A stretch of DNA of 61,278 bases, taken from the NCBI GenBank assembly GCA_944392775.1, contig CALXXV010000003.1, positions 1 through 61,278 on the forward strand, written 5' to 3'. The position numbers and the translations under genes are program-made. Numbering within the stretch: the stretch's first letter is position 1; every line of letters starts with the position of its first letter. This DNA is from an uncultured Alphaproteobacteria bacterium. Its GTDB lineage: Bacteria > Pseudomonadota > Alphaproteobacteria > Rs-D84. This document shows positions 27,492 through 36,639 of this stretch, one piece after another. The notes beneath the pieces were generated by a model that worked only from the letters and a program-made list of their open reading frames with translations, was not told where the DNA came from and did not search any database.

Positions 27492-28248
27492 ATTTTTCTA
27501 CGACTGTTTCAAATTCTTCGGGTTTCTTTTCCATTTTCTTGGTCCATTCGTTATCTGGAAAATTAAGTTTTAACATATCTGCATAACCTTGCGCTTGTTC
27601 CGGCAAGCCAATAGCAGTATAACATTCTTTTAATCTAAACAGTGCCTCTGGAGTCATTACGGTTTCTTGGGCTTCTGTCACAATTGATTGTAACCGAGAT
27701 ATTGCACTTGGCCAATTTTCTTTCTGCATATCAGAACGCGCAGAATACATTATCTTACCAGCAATATAATTTTTCAAAATAATAATCTTATTTTCTGCAT
27801 TTTTTGCATATTCTGACTTTGGGAAACGATCTACAAGCTGTTGAAATTGTTGTAATGCATATGCAGACATTCCTGGTTCACGCCTAACATCACTTACCTG
27901 TCGGTAATAGCACATTCCCCTTAAATATAAAACATAAGGAACATCTTTATGACCGGGATGGAAACGCATAAATCGATCTGTTGTTAACAACGCACCTGCA
28001 AAATCCTTATCCATATATTGAGAATATGCCGCCATAACCAACGCATCTGGTGCCCATGAACTAGATGGATATTGACTTTCTGCTTTTAAAAATTCATTTG
28101 CTGCAAGCTCATAGTCTTCATCATTAAATTCTGCATAAGCAGTTTCATATATTTCTTTTAGCGGTTTATCTGCTTCTATTTCTTTATCCGTACCAGCGCA
28201 ACCAGATAAAACCGCTACCAATCCGAACAACGTAAATAATTTTTTCAT
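27490..28248 (-). CDS. bamD: Outer-membrane assembly lipoprotein BamD
   Basis: 252 residues. Lipoprotein signal peptide with lipobox LSGC (Cys at about 17), then TPR-type helical repeats (ELAANEFLKAESQYPSSSWAPDALVM, later ALQQFQQLVDRFPKSEYAKNAE). BamD is the essential lipoprotein partner of BamA in inserting beta-barrels. The several barrel proteins in this window would be clients. Confidence 0.92.
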   Translation of the reverse strand: MKKLFTLFGLVAVLSGCAGTDKEIEADKPLKEIYETAYAEFNDEDYELAANEFLKAESQYPSSSWAPDALVMAAYSQYMDKDFAGALLTTDRFMRFHPGHKDVPYVLYLRGMCYYRQVSDVRREPGMSAYALQQFQQLVDRFPKSEYAKNAENKIIILKNYIAGKIMYSARSDMQKENWPSAISRLQSIVTEAQETVMTPEALFRLKECYTAIGLPEQAQGYADMLKLNFPDNEWTKKMEKKPEEFETVVEK

Positions 28249-28264
28249 CGTTTTTATTCCTGTC

Positions 28265-28294
28265 TTGATTTTATATCTTAAAGGTGAGTATAAT
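28265..28294 (+). promoter_or_regulatory. Leaderless promoter of murJ
   Basis: TTGATT (28265-28270), 18-nt spacer, TATAAT (28289-28294), 7 nt to the ATG at 28302. It decides the start: the GTG at 28284 overlaps the promoter. Confidence 0.75.
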
Positions 28295-28301
28295 CGAAAC
28301 T

Positions 28302-29762
28302 ATGAAACTAGGCAAACATATTTTCGGCGTAGGTGCAATGACTGGCATAAGTCGCATATTTGGTTTTATACGCGACATGCTAATAGCAAGAGTTTTAGGG
28401 GCAGGAAGGTTATCAGATATCTTTTTTGCTGCTTTTAAATTGCCTAATCTATTCAGAGATTTGCTTGGAGAAGGCGCTCTTTCTGCCATATTTATTCCTA
28501 TGTACACAGATTTAAAGAAAGAAGATCGCTTTGCTAAAAACGTTTTTTCTTGGTTAATGGTTATTTTGCTTGGGATAACAATAATATTTGAAATTTTAAT
28601 GCCTTTAGTTGTATGGATTCTGGCACCAGGTTTTGCAGAAGACCCAGGTAAAATGGAACTAACCGTTCTTATTTCTAGAATTATGTTCTTTTATGTAATA
28701 TTTGTATGTGGGGCCGCTTTTCTTTCTGCAATATTAAATGCTTTTTCAAAATTTTTATTAGCTGCATTTATGCCTGTTTTATTAAATATAATGCTTATAG
28801 TTGCTTTATTGTTATCAGCATTTTTTGCATCAGAAACTATATTATATATAATGTCGGGTACTGTTGTTCTGTCTGGTATAATACAATTTTGTATACTGCT
28901 TTCTAGAATCAGACACAGGCATTTTGGATTACACATTATTAAACCTAAATGGACGCCCGGAATAAAAAGTTTATTTAAACGATTGGGAATAAGTATAATA
29001 GGTAACGGCTTTTACCAAATAACTATCATTATTGGTACACTGGTCGCCAGTTTCCAAAATGGAGCTGTATCTTGGTTATACTATTCGGATCGTATAATAC
29101 AACTACCGTTCGCAATGATTGGTTTAGCAGTAGGTACCGTATTAATGTCTTCTATATCTAATGCACTAGCCGAAAAAAACATGCGCAGCGTATATATTCA
29201 ACAGAATTCCTCTATGCGTCGTTCAATGATGCTTATTATGCCATGTATGGTTGGTTTATTTGTTCTTGCGGAACCGATTATAAAATATTTATTTGAATAT
29301 GGCGCATGGACAGCTCATTCTACACATGCAGTTGCTGTTGCAATAATGATTCAGGTATTCGTACTGCCGGCAATGATGATTAGTCAAATTTATAGTAAGA
29401 CTTTATACGCCAGTCAAGACGTACGAACACCTGTAAAAACAAGTATGATATCTTTAGGCGTTGCCTCAATATTATACCTTGTTGCTTTTCCTGTAATAGG
29501 ATATCTTGCTATTCCTGTAGGCGTTGTTATAAGCGGATATTTAAAAAACTACTTATTAGGTCATGCATGCAAAAAGCGCGGGCTTATACATACAGAGCCA
29601 AGAACCATACGTGCAATATTTTTATATTCTGCTTTATCTATAATTATGGGTATAATTTTATGGCAAATACCAATCACAAATATATGGGTTTTATTTATAG
29701 CAATTGCTTTATTTGCAATATTATATTTACCGACGGCATATTTAATCGACAAAAAAATATAG
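28302..29762 (+). CDS. murJ: Lipid II flippase MurJ
   Basis: 486 residues from the ATG at 28302. MOP-superfamily protein with about 14 hydrophobic helices. The N-terminus MTGISRIFGFIRDMLIARVLG and SDIFFAAFKLPNLFRDLLGEGA is the MurJ signature, including its conserved Arg residues. It flips lipid-linked peptidoglycan precursor across the inner membrane. Confidence 0.96.
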   Translation: MKLGKHIFGVGAMTGISRIFGFIRDMLIARVLGAGRLSDIFFAAFKLPNLFRDLLGEGALSAIFIPMYTDLKKEDRFAKNVFSWLMVILLGITIIFEILMPLVVWILAPGFAEDPGKMELTVLISRIMFFYVIFVCGAAFLSAILNAFSKFLLAAFMPVLLNIMLIVALLLSAFFASETILYIMSGTVVLSGIIQFCILLSRIRHRHFGLHIIKPKWTPGIKSLFKRLGISIIGNGFYQITIIIGTLVASFQNGAVSWLYYSDRIIQLPFAMIGLAVGTVLMSSISNALAEKNMRSVYIQQNSSMRRSMMLIMPCMVGLFVLAEPIIKYLFEYGAWTAHSTHAVAVAIMIQVFVLPAMMISQIYSKTLYASQDVRTPVKTSMISLGVASILYLVAFPVIGYLAIPVGVVISGYLKNYLLGHACKKRGLIHTEPRTIRAIFLYSALSIIMGIILWQIPITNIWVLFIAIALFAILYLPTAYLIDKKI

Positions 29763-29773
29763 CCAAAATAAAG

Positions 29774-29802
29774 TTGAAAACTGACTAAATATATGCTAAA
29801 AT
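29774..29802 (+). promoter_or_regulatory. Promoter of the RlpA-like gene
   Basis: TTGAAA (29774-29779), 17-nt spacer ending in TGC, TAAAAT (29797-29802). This gene has a conventional leader with AAGGAG. Confidence 0.65.
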
Positions 29803-29829
29803 TTTATATAAGAATGTAAGGAGTCCCAA

Positions 29830-30726
29830 ATGAAAAAAATGGTTTCTTTTGCTGTTTTAGCCGCTATTATGGCGGGCTGTACAGATTTAAGCACAACAGA
29901 TACTAGTAACATGAACGGTTATGGTGTTGACGGATTTGGTGAAGAAGCACTTGTTACGACGGAAACCCCGTCTTTAAACAACACATATTTATTAGCACCT
30001 GCACCAAAATACTATGTAGGTAATGCTTATAAAGTTGAAGAAGTGCAATATATACCAGTTGAAGATTTGAATTATAACCAGACCGGTATAGCGGGCATTA
30101 TTCCAGCAGAATTAAACGGCACAAAAACAAGTAACGGAGAAATATTTGATATCAACCAAATGGTTGCAACCAGCAAAACTTTACCATTGCCTACAATTGC
30201 ACGTGTTACAAACTTAGACAACGGTCAATCAGTTGTTGTTCGTGTAAATAATCGTGGTCCGTTTGTAAATACTCGCATTATGGATCTATCTCCTGCAGCG
30301 GCGCAAAAAATTGGTATGAACGGTCAATCCAAAGTACAAATACAAGTAATGGCGGAAGAATCTACAATCGTAAAAAACGCAACGTTGGGAACGAATGCTC
30401 AACCTCAAACACAAATGACGGAAGTTACAGAAACAACAACCGTTGCTGTTGAGCCACAGCAGCAAACAACTACGTCTCCTGCTACAGGTGAATATAGCGT
30501 TCAAATAGCTGCGTTTTATGCACAAGACAGTGCAGATACATTAGCTGCAAGAATGCGCACTTATGGTGATGCAGTCGTTGTACAAGAAGGGGATATGTAT
30601 AAAGTTCGTATTATAGGTCTAGATGCTGCCCAAGCACGCAATATAATAGACACATTAAGATCGAATGAAGGTATGGCACCAGGTCTATTAAAGAATGGAC
30701 GTTGGATAAATGCAGATAGTATTTAA
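29830..30726 (+). CDS. rlpA: RlpA-like septal lipoprotein with SPOR domain
   Basis: 298 residues. Lipobox MAGC (Cys at about 17), a double-psi beta-barrel region (GIAGIIPAELNGTKTSNGEIFD to RVNNRGPFVNTRIMDLSPAAAQKIG, about 95-170), a Gln/Thr-rich linker and a C-terminal SPOR domain (GEYSVQIAAFYAQDSADTLA, about 218-295) that binds denuded septal glycan. RlpA cleaves or organises septal peptidoglycan. Start and lipoprotein signal are clear. Confidence 0.9.
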   Translation: MKKMVSFAVLAAIMAGCTDLSTTDTSNMNGYGVDGFGEEALVTTETPSLNNTYLLAPAPKYYVGNAYKVEEVQYIPVEDLNYNQTGIAGIIPAELNGTKTSNGEIFDINQMVATSKTLPLPTIARVTNLDNGQSVVVRVNNRGPFVNTRIMDLSPAAAQKIGMNGQSKVQIQVMAEESTIVKNATLGTNAQPQTQMTEVTETTTVAVEPQQQTTTSPATGEYSVQIAAFYAQDSADTLAARMRTYGDAVVVQEGDMYKVRIIGLDAAQARNIIDTLRSNEGMAPGLLKNGRWINADSI

Positions 30727-30727
30727 A

Positions 30728-30752
30728 GAAACGCCCTAAACGGGCGTTTTTA
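30728..30752 (+). terminator. rlpA terminator
   Basis: ACGCCC, loop TAAAC, GGGCGT, TTTTAT. Confidence 0.8.
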
Positions 30753-30754
30753 TA

Positions 30755-30782
30755 TTGCCAATTTATTTTTTTTTAATATAAT
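30755..30782 (+). promoter_or_regulatory. Leaderless promoter of the Smr gene
   Basis: TTGCCA (30755-30760), 16-nt spacer, TATAAT (30777-30782), 7 nt to the ATG at 30790. Confidence 0.75.
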
Positions 30783-30789
30783 TTTTCCG

Positions 30790-31173
30790 ATGAAAAATTT
30801 GTCAGACGCAGATATTAATGAAATGATAAATCATGAATTTATTCCTGATAAGAACGTACAAAAAGAAGTACGTTCTGAATTGCATTTATCAAACATGAAA
30901 GAAAAATTAATGAAAGTTCATACCCCGGAACACATTATATTAGATCTGCACCAATATACAGAAGAACAAGCATGGATCGCCATAAAAAGCATTATATCTA
31001 TGGAAGCCCGATCGGCTTTGATAATAACAGGTGCCAGCGGAATATTAAAAATTAAATTCCAACAATGGGCAAAGGACAGTATAATTTCTGATAAAATAGA
31101 ATCTTTTAAGCCCATGAATAATGGAAGTTTTTTAGTAAAATTTAAAAGGGTTAAAACGTTACCTTTAAGTTAA
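30790..31173 (+). CDS. Smr-domain protein with degenerate motifs
   Basis: 127 residues. The C-terminal two thirds match the Smr (MutS2-related nuclease) fold, with LDLHQYTEEQAWIAI at the LDLHG motif and LIITGASG at the TGxG motif. Both signature motifs are altered (Gln for Gly, Ala-Ser for Lys-Gly), so nuclease activity is doubtful. It overlaps the end of the convergent barrel gene by 23 bp. Confidence 0.7.
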   Translation: MKNLSDADINEMINHEFIPDKNVQKEVRSELHLSNMKEKLMKVHTPEHIILDLHQYTEEQAWIAIKSIISMEARSALIITGASGILKIKFQQWAKDSIISDKIESFKPMNNGSFLVKFKRVKTLPLS

Positions 31174-32299
31174 GTGCTATTGTATTAGCAATATAATTGG
31201 ACCGAATATCCAAATCATAATTTATACCGGCAGAAAAAGAATTCCCATAAAAACTCAATCCTAATCCGCTTTTAAAAGCGACCCTGCTAGGAAATTCTAT
31301 TGGTATATTATAAAATTGATTATCTATAAGTTGAACATGTAAGCTTTCTGTTCCGTTACTTATCACGTCATAAGTTCCGACAATATATAAATCCGGCTTT
31401 ATCATAAAATCACTGCCAACAAAATCGAAACTAATATTTATACCTAATATACCAGTCAAAGAATTATACCACCATTTTTCAAAAGCCTGTGCTGCCGCAT
31501 CTATATATTTATCTGCAATTACCCTAGAATATCTAACCCCGGCATTTGGAGTAATACTTATTTTGCCCCTATTCATATGAATTCCAGTTACCATTTGTCC
31601 AGAAAAAAAGTCTGTATCATATGCACTATCATCTTCTATTCCGGCAAAAGTCTTATCATTGGTCCAACTAGTATGTCCTCCGTTTATCCCCATATTAATA
31701 AAGAATCCATTAGCAGATAAATATTCGGAAAACAAAGTTATACTGTTACTAACAGCATCCGCATAAATACTTGTGTCATGAGTATCTGTCATACTTCTTG
31801 TATAAGCCGCGCCCAATTGCCATGCGTTTCCTATAAAACTTTTTGCATTTATAGAAAAGCCTGTGTTTTTAGTTTTAAACGTACCATTATATTTTGAATC
31901 ATAATCAGAAAAAGCCCCGAATATTTGTCCATCTATAACAAGTCTTGGATTGTAATTTACACATTTTGGCATATTATGCATACATTTATCACGTCTTGTT
32001 AAAGCAGGTTTGTCTATAACCGAAAAAGCTCTATCTATATGTTGATTTATTTCAAATAAACTTATCGCCGTTGTATTAAAAGCCAAAACAGAAACAGCAT
32101 TCATAAACGCAGAAACATCGGTATTTTGGACATCTTGAATATAAGTAGCAACTTCACCACTTGTTCCAAATTTATAAAAAATCGTCCCCCAAGCTTTCGC
32201 AGCGTCCGCCAAATACCCAGAAGAGAAATTATACGAAGCTTGTGCAGAACAAACGTGTACCCCCAAAAGCAACATGACAAAACGTAAAATATTTTTCAT
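31151..32299 (-). CDS. Outer-membrane beta-barrel (autotransporter-domain type)
   Basis: 382 residues. Signal peptide (cleavage near SAQA, about 22), a short passenger-like N-terminal part with a C-x-x-x-x-x-C pair (KCMHNMPKC), then alternating-residue strands and a C-terminal LNLKVTF with final Phe, the BAM-recognised beta signal. It resembles autotransporter translocator barrels but the passenger is too short for a classical autotransporter. Function unknown. Confidence 0.75.
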   Translation of the reverse strand: MKNILRFVMLLLGVHVCSAQASYNFSSGYLADAAKAWGTIFYKFGTSGEVATYIQDVQNTDVSAFMNAVSVLAFNTTAISLFEINQHIDRAFSVIDKPALTRRDKCMHNMPKCVNYNPRLVIDGQIFGAFSDYDSKYNGTFKTKNTGFSINAKSFIGNAWQLGAAYTRSMTDTHDTSIYADAVSNSITLFSEYLSANGFFINMGINGGHTSWTNDKTFAGIEDDSAYDTDFFSGQMVTGIHMNRGKISITPNAGVRYSRVIADKYIDAAAQAFEKWWYNSLTGILGINISFDFVGSDFMIKPDLYIVGTYDVISNGTESLHVQLIDNQFYNIPIEFPSRVAFKSGLGLSFYGNSFSAGINYDLDIRSNYIANTIALNLKVTF

Positions 32300-32364
32300 G
32301 ACTAGCCTTATTTTTTGTTTATAATACGGTTAAGAAACAAAAATTTTAACAGGAACCATTTACT

Positions 32365-33303
32365 ATGAAGCAAATCCAAACAGTATACGACCATATTCAC
32401 AGGAACAATCTGAAAACCATCGTATTAGTAGCATTATTTCCTATTCTTTTTATTTCATTGATATTTCTATTTACGTGGATCGTCGTCCCAATAGACCAAG
32501 CACTTCAAACAACAGCACAAGTTGCAATACCGACAATAATTGCATGTATGGCATGGATGCTGATATCGTGGGCATTCGGGGATACGATGATGTTAAATTC
32601 CGCCAAAGCGCACGAAATAAATGCTGACAACCCAGAAAACAAAGAAATATTCAGAGCAGTAGAAAACGTAGCAATTGCCGCAGGATTACCCTGCCCTAAG
32701 GTTTATATAATAGATGACGATTCTATGAATGCTTTTGCAACCGGCAGAAGCCCCAAAGACGCATCTGTGGCATTGACCAAAGGGATAATAAAAAAACTAG
32801 ATCGGTTGGAACTGGAAGGTGTAATTGCTCATGAAATGGCGCATATCGGGAACCGAGATATAAGACTAGACATGCTATTAATAACGGGGGTTGGTGTAAC
32901 AGTTTTTGCTGCTGATATGATCCTTCGCACTGCCGTTTATGGCGGAAGCTTTACCAACAACGAAGACAATAAAAATAACAGTGGGGTCATTTTACTTATG
33001 GTATGGCTTGCCTTTATGGTATTTAATATACTAATAACACCTTTATTACGTATGGCAATTTCTAGAAATAGAGAGTACGCAGCAGACGCAACAGGTGCAA
33101 AAATAACACGAAATCCTAAAGCACTGGCGTCCGCACTAAGAAAGATTACAACTGATTCTAGGGTAGAATGTTTGGACAAAGTAAAATCTATGGCAGCAGT
33201 ATGCATCGCATACCCAGGCGGTCCAAGAGAGTTTATCAGTTCTTTAATGGCAACACATCCACCAGTTGAAGAACGCATTAAAAGACTTGAATCTATGGCT
33301 TAA
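32365..33303 (+). CDS. htpX: M48 membrane metalloprotease HtpX
   Basis: 312 residues. Two N-terminal membrane helices, the zinc motif HEMAH (about 153-157), two further helices and the third ligand in REYAAD. HtpX degrades damaged membrane proteins, complementing FtsH, which is also in this window. AGGA lies upstream of the ATG. Confidence 0.94.
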   Translation: MKQIQTVYDHIHRNNLKTIVLVALFPILFISLIFLFTWIVVPIDQALQTTAQVAIPTIIACMAWMLISWAFGDTMMLNSAKAHEINADNPENKEIFRAVENVAIAAGLPCPKVYIIDDDSMNAFATGRSPKDASVALTKGIIKKLDRLELEGVIAHEMAHIGNRDIRLDMLLITGVGVTVFAADMILRTAVYGGSFTNNEDNKNNSGVILLMVWLAFMVFNILITPLLRMAISRNREYAADATGAKITRNPKALASALRKITTDSRVECLDKVKSMAAVCIAYPGGPREFISSLMATHPPVEERIKRLESMA

Positions 33304-33315
33304 AAAGGAAAAATT

Positions 33316-33906
33316 ATGGCTAATTTACATTTTCATTACGGAACAATGAGTGCGTCAAAATCTGCTGCACTAATAATAAACGCATATAATTTTAAAAAGA
33401 ATGGGGTATGCACAGAAATTATAAAACCTAAAATTGACACTAGATCTGAGCCCGGGAAAATAACGTCTCGGATAGGGTTACAGATGCCGGCACTTGAACT
33501 ATATGACATTGAGAAATACGAACCAATGGATCGGACAAAAGTATTATTGGTAGATGAAATACAATTCTTTAAGGCTTCCGACATTGATAAGCTTGTAAGA
33601 ATTGCCGACGATAAGAATGTAATCGTTATGTGTTATGGCTTGATGGTTGATAGTAACGAGAAAATATTTCCTGCATCTTGTCGATTGATAGAAGTTGGTG
33701 CAAAGCTGCATCGTTTAGAATCAAACTGCCAAATTTCCGGATGTACCCGCTTAGCGACACATCATTTGCGCTTTGACGGACAAGGAAACATAATTAAAAA
33801 TGGCGATCAAATTTCTGTTGGAGACACAAACTTCAAATCAGTATGCCGTCAACATTATAACCAATTATATCACGGACTTTGTAAAGATAAAGAAACAGGC
33901 AGATAA
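33316..33906 (+). CDS. tdk: Thymidine kinase
   Basis: 196 residues, type II thymidine kinase: P-loop variant HYGTMSASKSAAL, Walker B VLLVDEIQFF, lid region with CQISGC and CRQHY, consistent with the structural zinc site. It phosphorylates thymidine for salvage, complementing dcd. It lies 12 nt after htpX, probably in one transcript (AAAGGA before the ATG). Confidence 0.93.
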   Translation: MANLHFHYGTMSASKSAALIINAYNFKKNGVCTEIIKPKIDTRSEPGKITSRIGLQMPALELYDIEKYEPMDRTKVLLVDEIQFFKASDIDKLVRIADDKNVIVMCYGLMVDSNEKIFPASCRLIEVGAKLHRLESNCQISGCTRLATHHLRFDGQGNIIKNGDQISVGDTNFKSVCRQHYNQLYHGLCKDKETGR

Positions 33907-33964
33907 TACAAAAATAATATTTTTCTTGCAATCCGTATAAAAACTTATAGAATATAAGACTGTT

Positions 33965-34041
33965 GCGCCCATGGCTCAATTGGATAGAGCATCTGACTAC
34001 GGATCAGAAGGTTGAGGGTTCGAATCCTTCTGGGCGCGCCA
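33965..34041 (+). tRNA. tRNA-Arg (ACG)
   Basis: Acceptor GCGCCCA pairs with TGGGCGC, discriminator G, CCA encoded. The anticodon loop CTACGGA gives ACG, the I34-decoding isoacceptor for CGN. T loop GGTTCGAATCC. Confidence 0.97.
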
Positions 34042-34048
34042 GTTTTAA

Positions 34049-34077
34049 GACGTCCGCACATTTGTCGGACGTTTTTT
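34049..34077 (+). terminator. tRNA-Arg terminator
   Basis: ACGTCCG, loop CACATTTGT, CGGACGT, T-run. Confidence 0.88.
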
Positions 34078-34116
34078 ATTTTTTTTATGTTTCTATATAT
34101 GTTACAGCCTTTCCTC

Positions 34117-34145
34117 TTGCAAATAAATTATGGTTATAATATAAT
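34117..34145 (+). promoter_or_regulatory. Promoter of the Cys-rich protein/ogt transcript
   Basis: TTGCAA (34117-34122), 17-nt spacer, TATAAT (34140-34145). A second TATAAT overlaps at 34135. A leader of about 45 nt with AAAGAGAG follows. Confidence 0.65.
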
Positions 34146-34195
34146 TTCTATATAAATTCGTTCACAATTCGCACATATATTAAAAGAGAGAATGA

Positions 34196-35053
34196 ATGAA
34201 AAAAATATTTTTGCCATTATTACTTATTTCTATGACTTCTGTTGCACATGCGGACTTTAAATTTAATTCCGTTTTTTCTTGTGCAGTTGAAACAAAAGGA
34301 AAGAACACCTTTTGGTTTTGTGGTGGCAATCAAGAACAAAAATGTATAGGGAAAACGGCTTCAGGTAAGCGTACACGTACATGGAATAAACATGGTGACC
34401 ACTTTGAAAAAGACGATCGAACCTTTTGGTGTTGCGATACAGATGGTGATGGCGTAGGAAATTATGTAGAAGGCCCTGAATATGACAAGACAGAAACCGT
34501 TACTGTTCAGCTAGAAAATGGTACATGTAATTATATCATTAAAAAAACCATATGTGGTGAAGAAAGTGGTACACCATGTACAAAACCAGATAATTGCTCG
34601 GCAGGATATGTTCTTAGAAATGATCTTTGTGTTGAACCATGTAAAAGCACATATGCATTTGAAAGTGCATCATCAAATAATTGCATAGAATGTCTTACAA
34701 CAGAATATCAAGGAATAAGTAAAGAAAATATATGTATAAAATGCGATCCTGAAATTGCATTTTTCGATAAGCTCAAGCAAACATGTGTAAATAAAAGGGA
34801 TATGAAACAAGTATCTAAAAATGCTATGAAAAACTGTTTCAGATGTCCAGATAATATAACATTCAAAGATTGTGTAACAGTATTATCGGCAACAACAGCA
34901 CAAAATGTGGCAAATTTTAATCAATTAGAAATATTAGCAAAAACTTCTGAGCAAATGAAAACTTATCTTGATAGGATGAATTCTTCTTTGAAATCTTGTC
35001 ATATAAGTAAAACCGCGGTATTAAACGGTGAAGAAGATATTTATGAAGAATAG
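34196..35053 (+). CDS. Cys-rich secreted protein, unknown function
   Basis: 285 residues with signal peptide MKKIFLPLLLISMTSVAHA. The mature protein has many paired Cys (WCCD, CNYIIKKTIC, CTKPDNC, CFRCPD), a calcium-loop-like DTDGDGVGN, and a GCC2/ephrin-receptor-like pattern (CSAGYVLRNDLC, CIECLTTEY, CIKCDPE). It should be disulfide-rich and surface or periplasmic. A helical C-terminus (about 230-285) follows. It shares style, not clear sequence, with the Cys-rich protein at 54230-54889. The stop overlaps ogt by 11 nt. Confidence 0.6.
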   Translation: MKKIFLPLLLISMTSVAHADFKFNSVFSCAVETKGKNTFWFCGGNQEQKCIGKTASGKRTRTWNKHGDHFEKDDRTFWCCDTDGDGVGNYVEGPEYDKTETVTVQLENGTCNYIIKKTICGEESGTPCTKPDNCSAGYVLRNDLCVEPCKSTYAFESASSNNCIECLTTEYQGISKENICIKCDPEIAFFDKLKQTCVNKRDMKQVSKNAMKNCFRCPDNITFKDCVTVLSATTAQNVANFNQLEILAKTSEQMKTYLDRMNSSLKSCHISKTAVLNGEEDIYEE

Positions 35054-35345
35054 AAATAACAATATAGACATAGATTCTCTTCCTGGAACAAATTTTCAAC
35101 ATGATGTATGGCGTGCTTTGTTAAATATCCCATATGGAGAAACAAGGACTTATGCCCAAGTAGCTAAAATGTCTGGTCATCCGAATGCAATACGCGCTGT
35201 TGCAAGTGCGATAGGAAAAAATCCTTTACCACAAACAATCCCATGTCATAGGGTTATACGTAGCGACGGTTCAATCGGAGGATACTCTCCCCAAGGGGGC
35301 ATTAGAAAAAAACAAGCCTTGTTACAACAAGAATTAAAAAAATAA
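35043..35345 (+). CDS. ogt: Methylated-DNA-cysteine methyltransferase, single domain
   Basis: 100 residues comprising only the catalytic AGT domain: GTNFQHDVWRALLNIPYGETRTYAQVA, the winged-helix RAVASAIGKNP, and the acceptor motif IPCHRVI, then GGYSPQGGIRKKQALL. The Cys acceptor is intact, so it is not an ATL protein. The usual N-terminal domain is missing. Start at 35043 is the ATG overlapping the previous gene. Confidence 0.88.
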   Translation: MKNRNNNIDIDSLPGTNFQHDVWRALLNIPYGETRTYAQVAKMSGHPNAIRAVASAIGKNPLPQTIPCHRVIRSDGSIGGYSPQGGIRKKQALLQQELKK

Positions 35346-35372
35346 AAAGCGGGAAAGTTATACCGCTTTTTA
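35344..35372. terminator. Bidirectional terminator after ogt
   Basis: AAAGCGG, loop GAAAGTTATA, CCGCTTT with A- and T-runs. It serves ogt and the convergent M23 peptidase. Confidence 0.8.
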
Positions 35373-35385
35373 TATAGCCTATTTT

Positions 35386-36639
35386 TTACAACTGAATAAA
35401 CCAATCAGGATTTTTTTCTAACTGCTCTATTCCTTCATCTATGGCTTTTCTATAATCTAAGAAACGTTCTTTATCCGCCTTTCCTAAGTTACTTATCGCC
35501 GGTAATTTTACCGTCAATGGATTTACATGCTTGCCATCTTTTATTATTTCGTAATGCAAGTGCGGTCCAGTTGACAAACCTGTTGAACCAACATATCCGA
35601 TTGTTTGTCCTTGCTTTACGTTTGTTCCGACAACAACCCCTTTTGCAAATCGCGACATATGCGCATATAATGTTTCATATGACGCGTTATGTCTGATTTT
35701 TACATAATTACCATGACCATTGTTATAACCACGCGCAACAACACGCCCTGCCCCCGCTGCAGGAATAGGCGTACCAGTAGACGCTCTAAAATCCACCCCT
35801 TTATGCGCACGTGTATAACCTAAAACAGGATGCTTTCTGCTGTTTGAAAAACTACTTGTAACTTTTGCATTATTTATTGGTGTACGTTTTAAAGACTTTA
35901 TTGCACCATTTCCATTTTCATCATAATATCCTGTTTTACCGTCTGTTGTCTTAAAACGATACATTTTTACTTTACCACGCAATGCTTCAAATTCTATTGC
36001 TAAAACACGACCATTATCTATTTTTTTCCCGTCAGAAAAATTTTCTTCATATAATACAGAGAACTTCTGTCCCGCCCTAACATCTCGTTCAAAGTCCATC
36101 TCAAACGCTAATAAATCATAAACTTCGGCCAAAATACCTGCAGGGATTCCTGCACGCATACCAGCCAAATAAAAACTGTCTCCGTCTAATATTTCTCCCG
36201 TTTTATGAACGACCCTTGTATCCCGCTCTATATCAACTGTTTTACACTGCCATTCACCACTGTCGTTGCACGTCACTTCAATCTGACGCCACGGGGACGG
36301 AATAATTACTATTTTAGACACCGGTTCAGTTTCATCAGGACGTACGAACTCTATCTTATCTTTATCTGCCCGCAAACCACTTATGTCCGCATCTGACTTC
36401 AATACTTTCGCAATTTGCAAAACATCATTATTGGTTAAACCTTGATCTATCAATAACTTAGATAATGTATCCCCAGATTCAACGACAACCAATGATTTAT
36501 GCTCTGCATCACTATTATTTTCAATCTTCGCATGACGAGAAACAACCAGCGTAACAGCAATCAAAGTAAGCAAAACGGCCACTACTAAAACTGCACGCAC
36601 CACATTATTTGATATTAGAATATCTTTTGCTTTTTTCAT
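35386..36639 (-). CDS. M23 peptidoglycan endopeptidase
   Basis: 417 residues from the ATG at 36639; the frame is open 60 codons further but the leaderless promoter and the MKKAKDILISNN start decide. Membrane anchor at about 13-35, a LysM-like/OapA segment (VVESGDTLSKLLIDQGLTNNDV), then an M23 domain with HKGVDFRASTGTPI and HLHYEI zinc ligands. MepM/NlpD-type enzymes cleave peptidoglycan crosslinks or activate amidases; all metal ligands are present here, so catalysis is likely. Divergent from prmC with a 21-bp gap between ATGs. Confidence 0.88.
   Translation of the reverse strand: MKKAKDILISNNVVRAVLVVAVLLTLIAVTLVVSRHAKIENNSDAEHKSLVVVESGDTLSKLLIDQGLTNNDVLQIAKVLKSDADISGLRADKDKIEFVRPDETEPVSKIVIIPSPWRQIEVTCNDSGEWQCKTVDIERDTRVVHKTGEILDGDSFYLAGMRAGIPAGILAEVYDLLAFEMDFERDVRAGQKFSVLYEENFSDGKKIDNGRVLAIEFEALRGKVKMYRFKTTDGKTGYYDENGNGAIKSLKRTPINNAKVTSSFSNSRKHPVLGYTRAHKGVDFRASTGTPIPAAGAGRVVARGYNNGHGNYVKIRHNASYETLYAHMSRFAKGVVVGTNVKQGQTIGYVGSTGLSTGPHLHYEIIKDGKHVNPLTVKLPAISNLGKADKERFLDYRKAIDEGIEQLEKNPDWFIQL

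Noticed and set aside
28284..28301. A GTG start for murJ 18 nt upstream.
   Set aside because: It lies over the -10 box; the ATG at 28302 fits both promoter and family.
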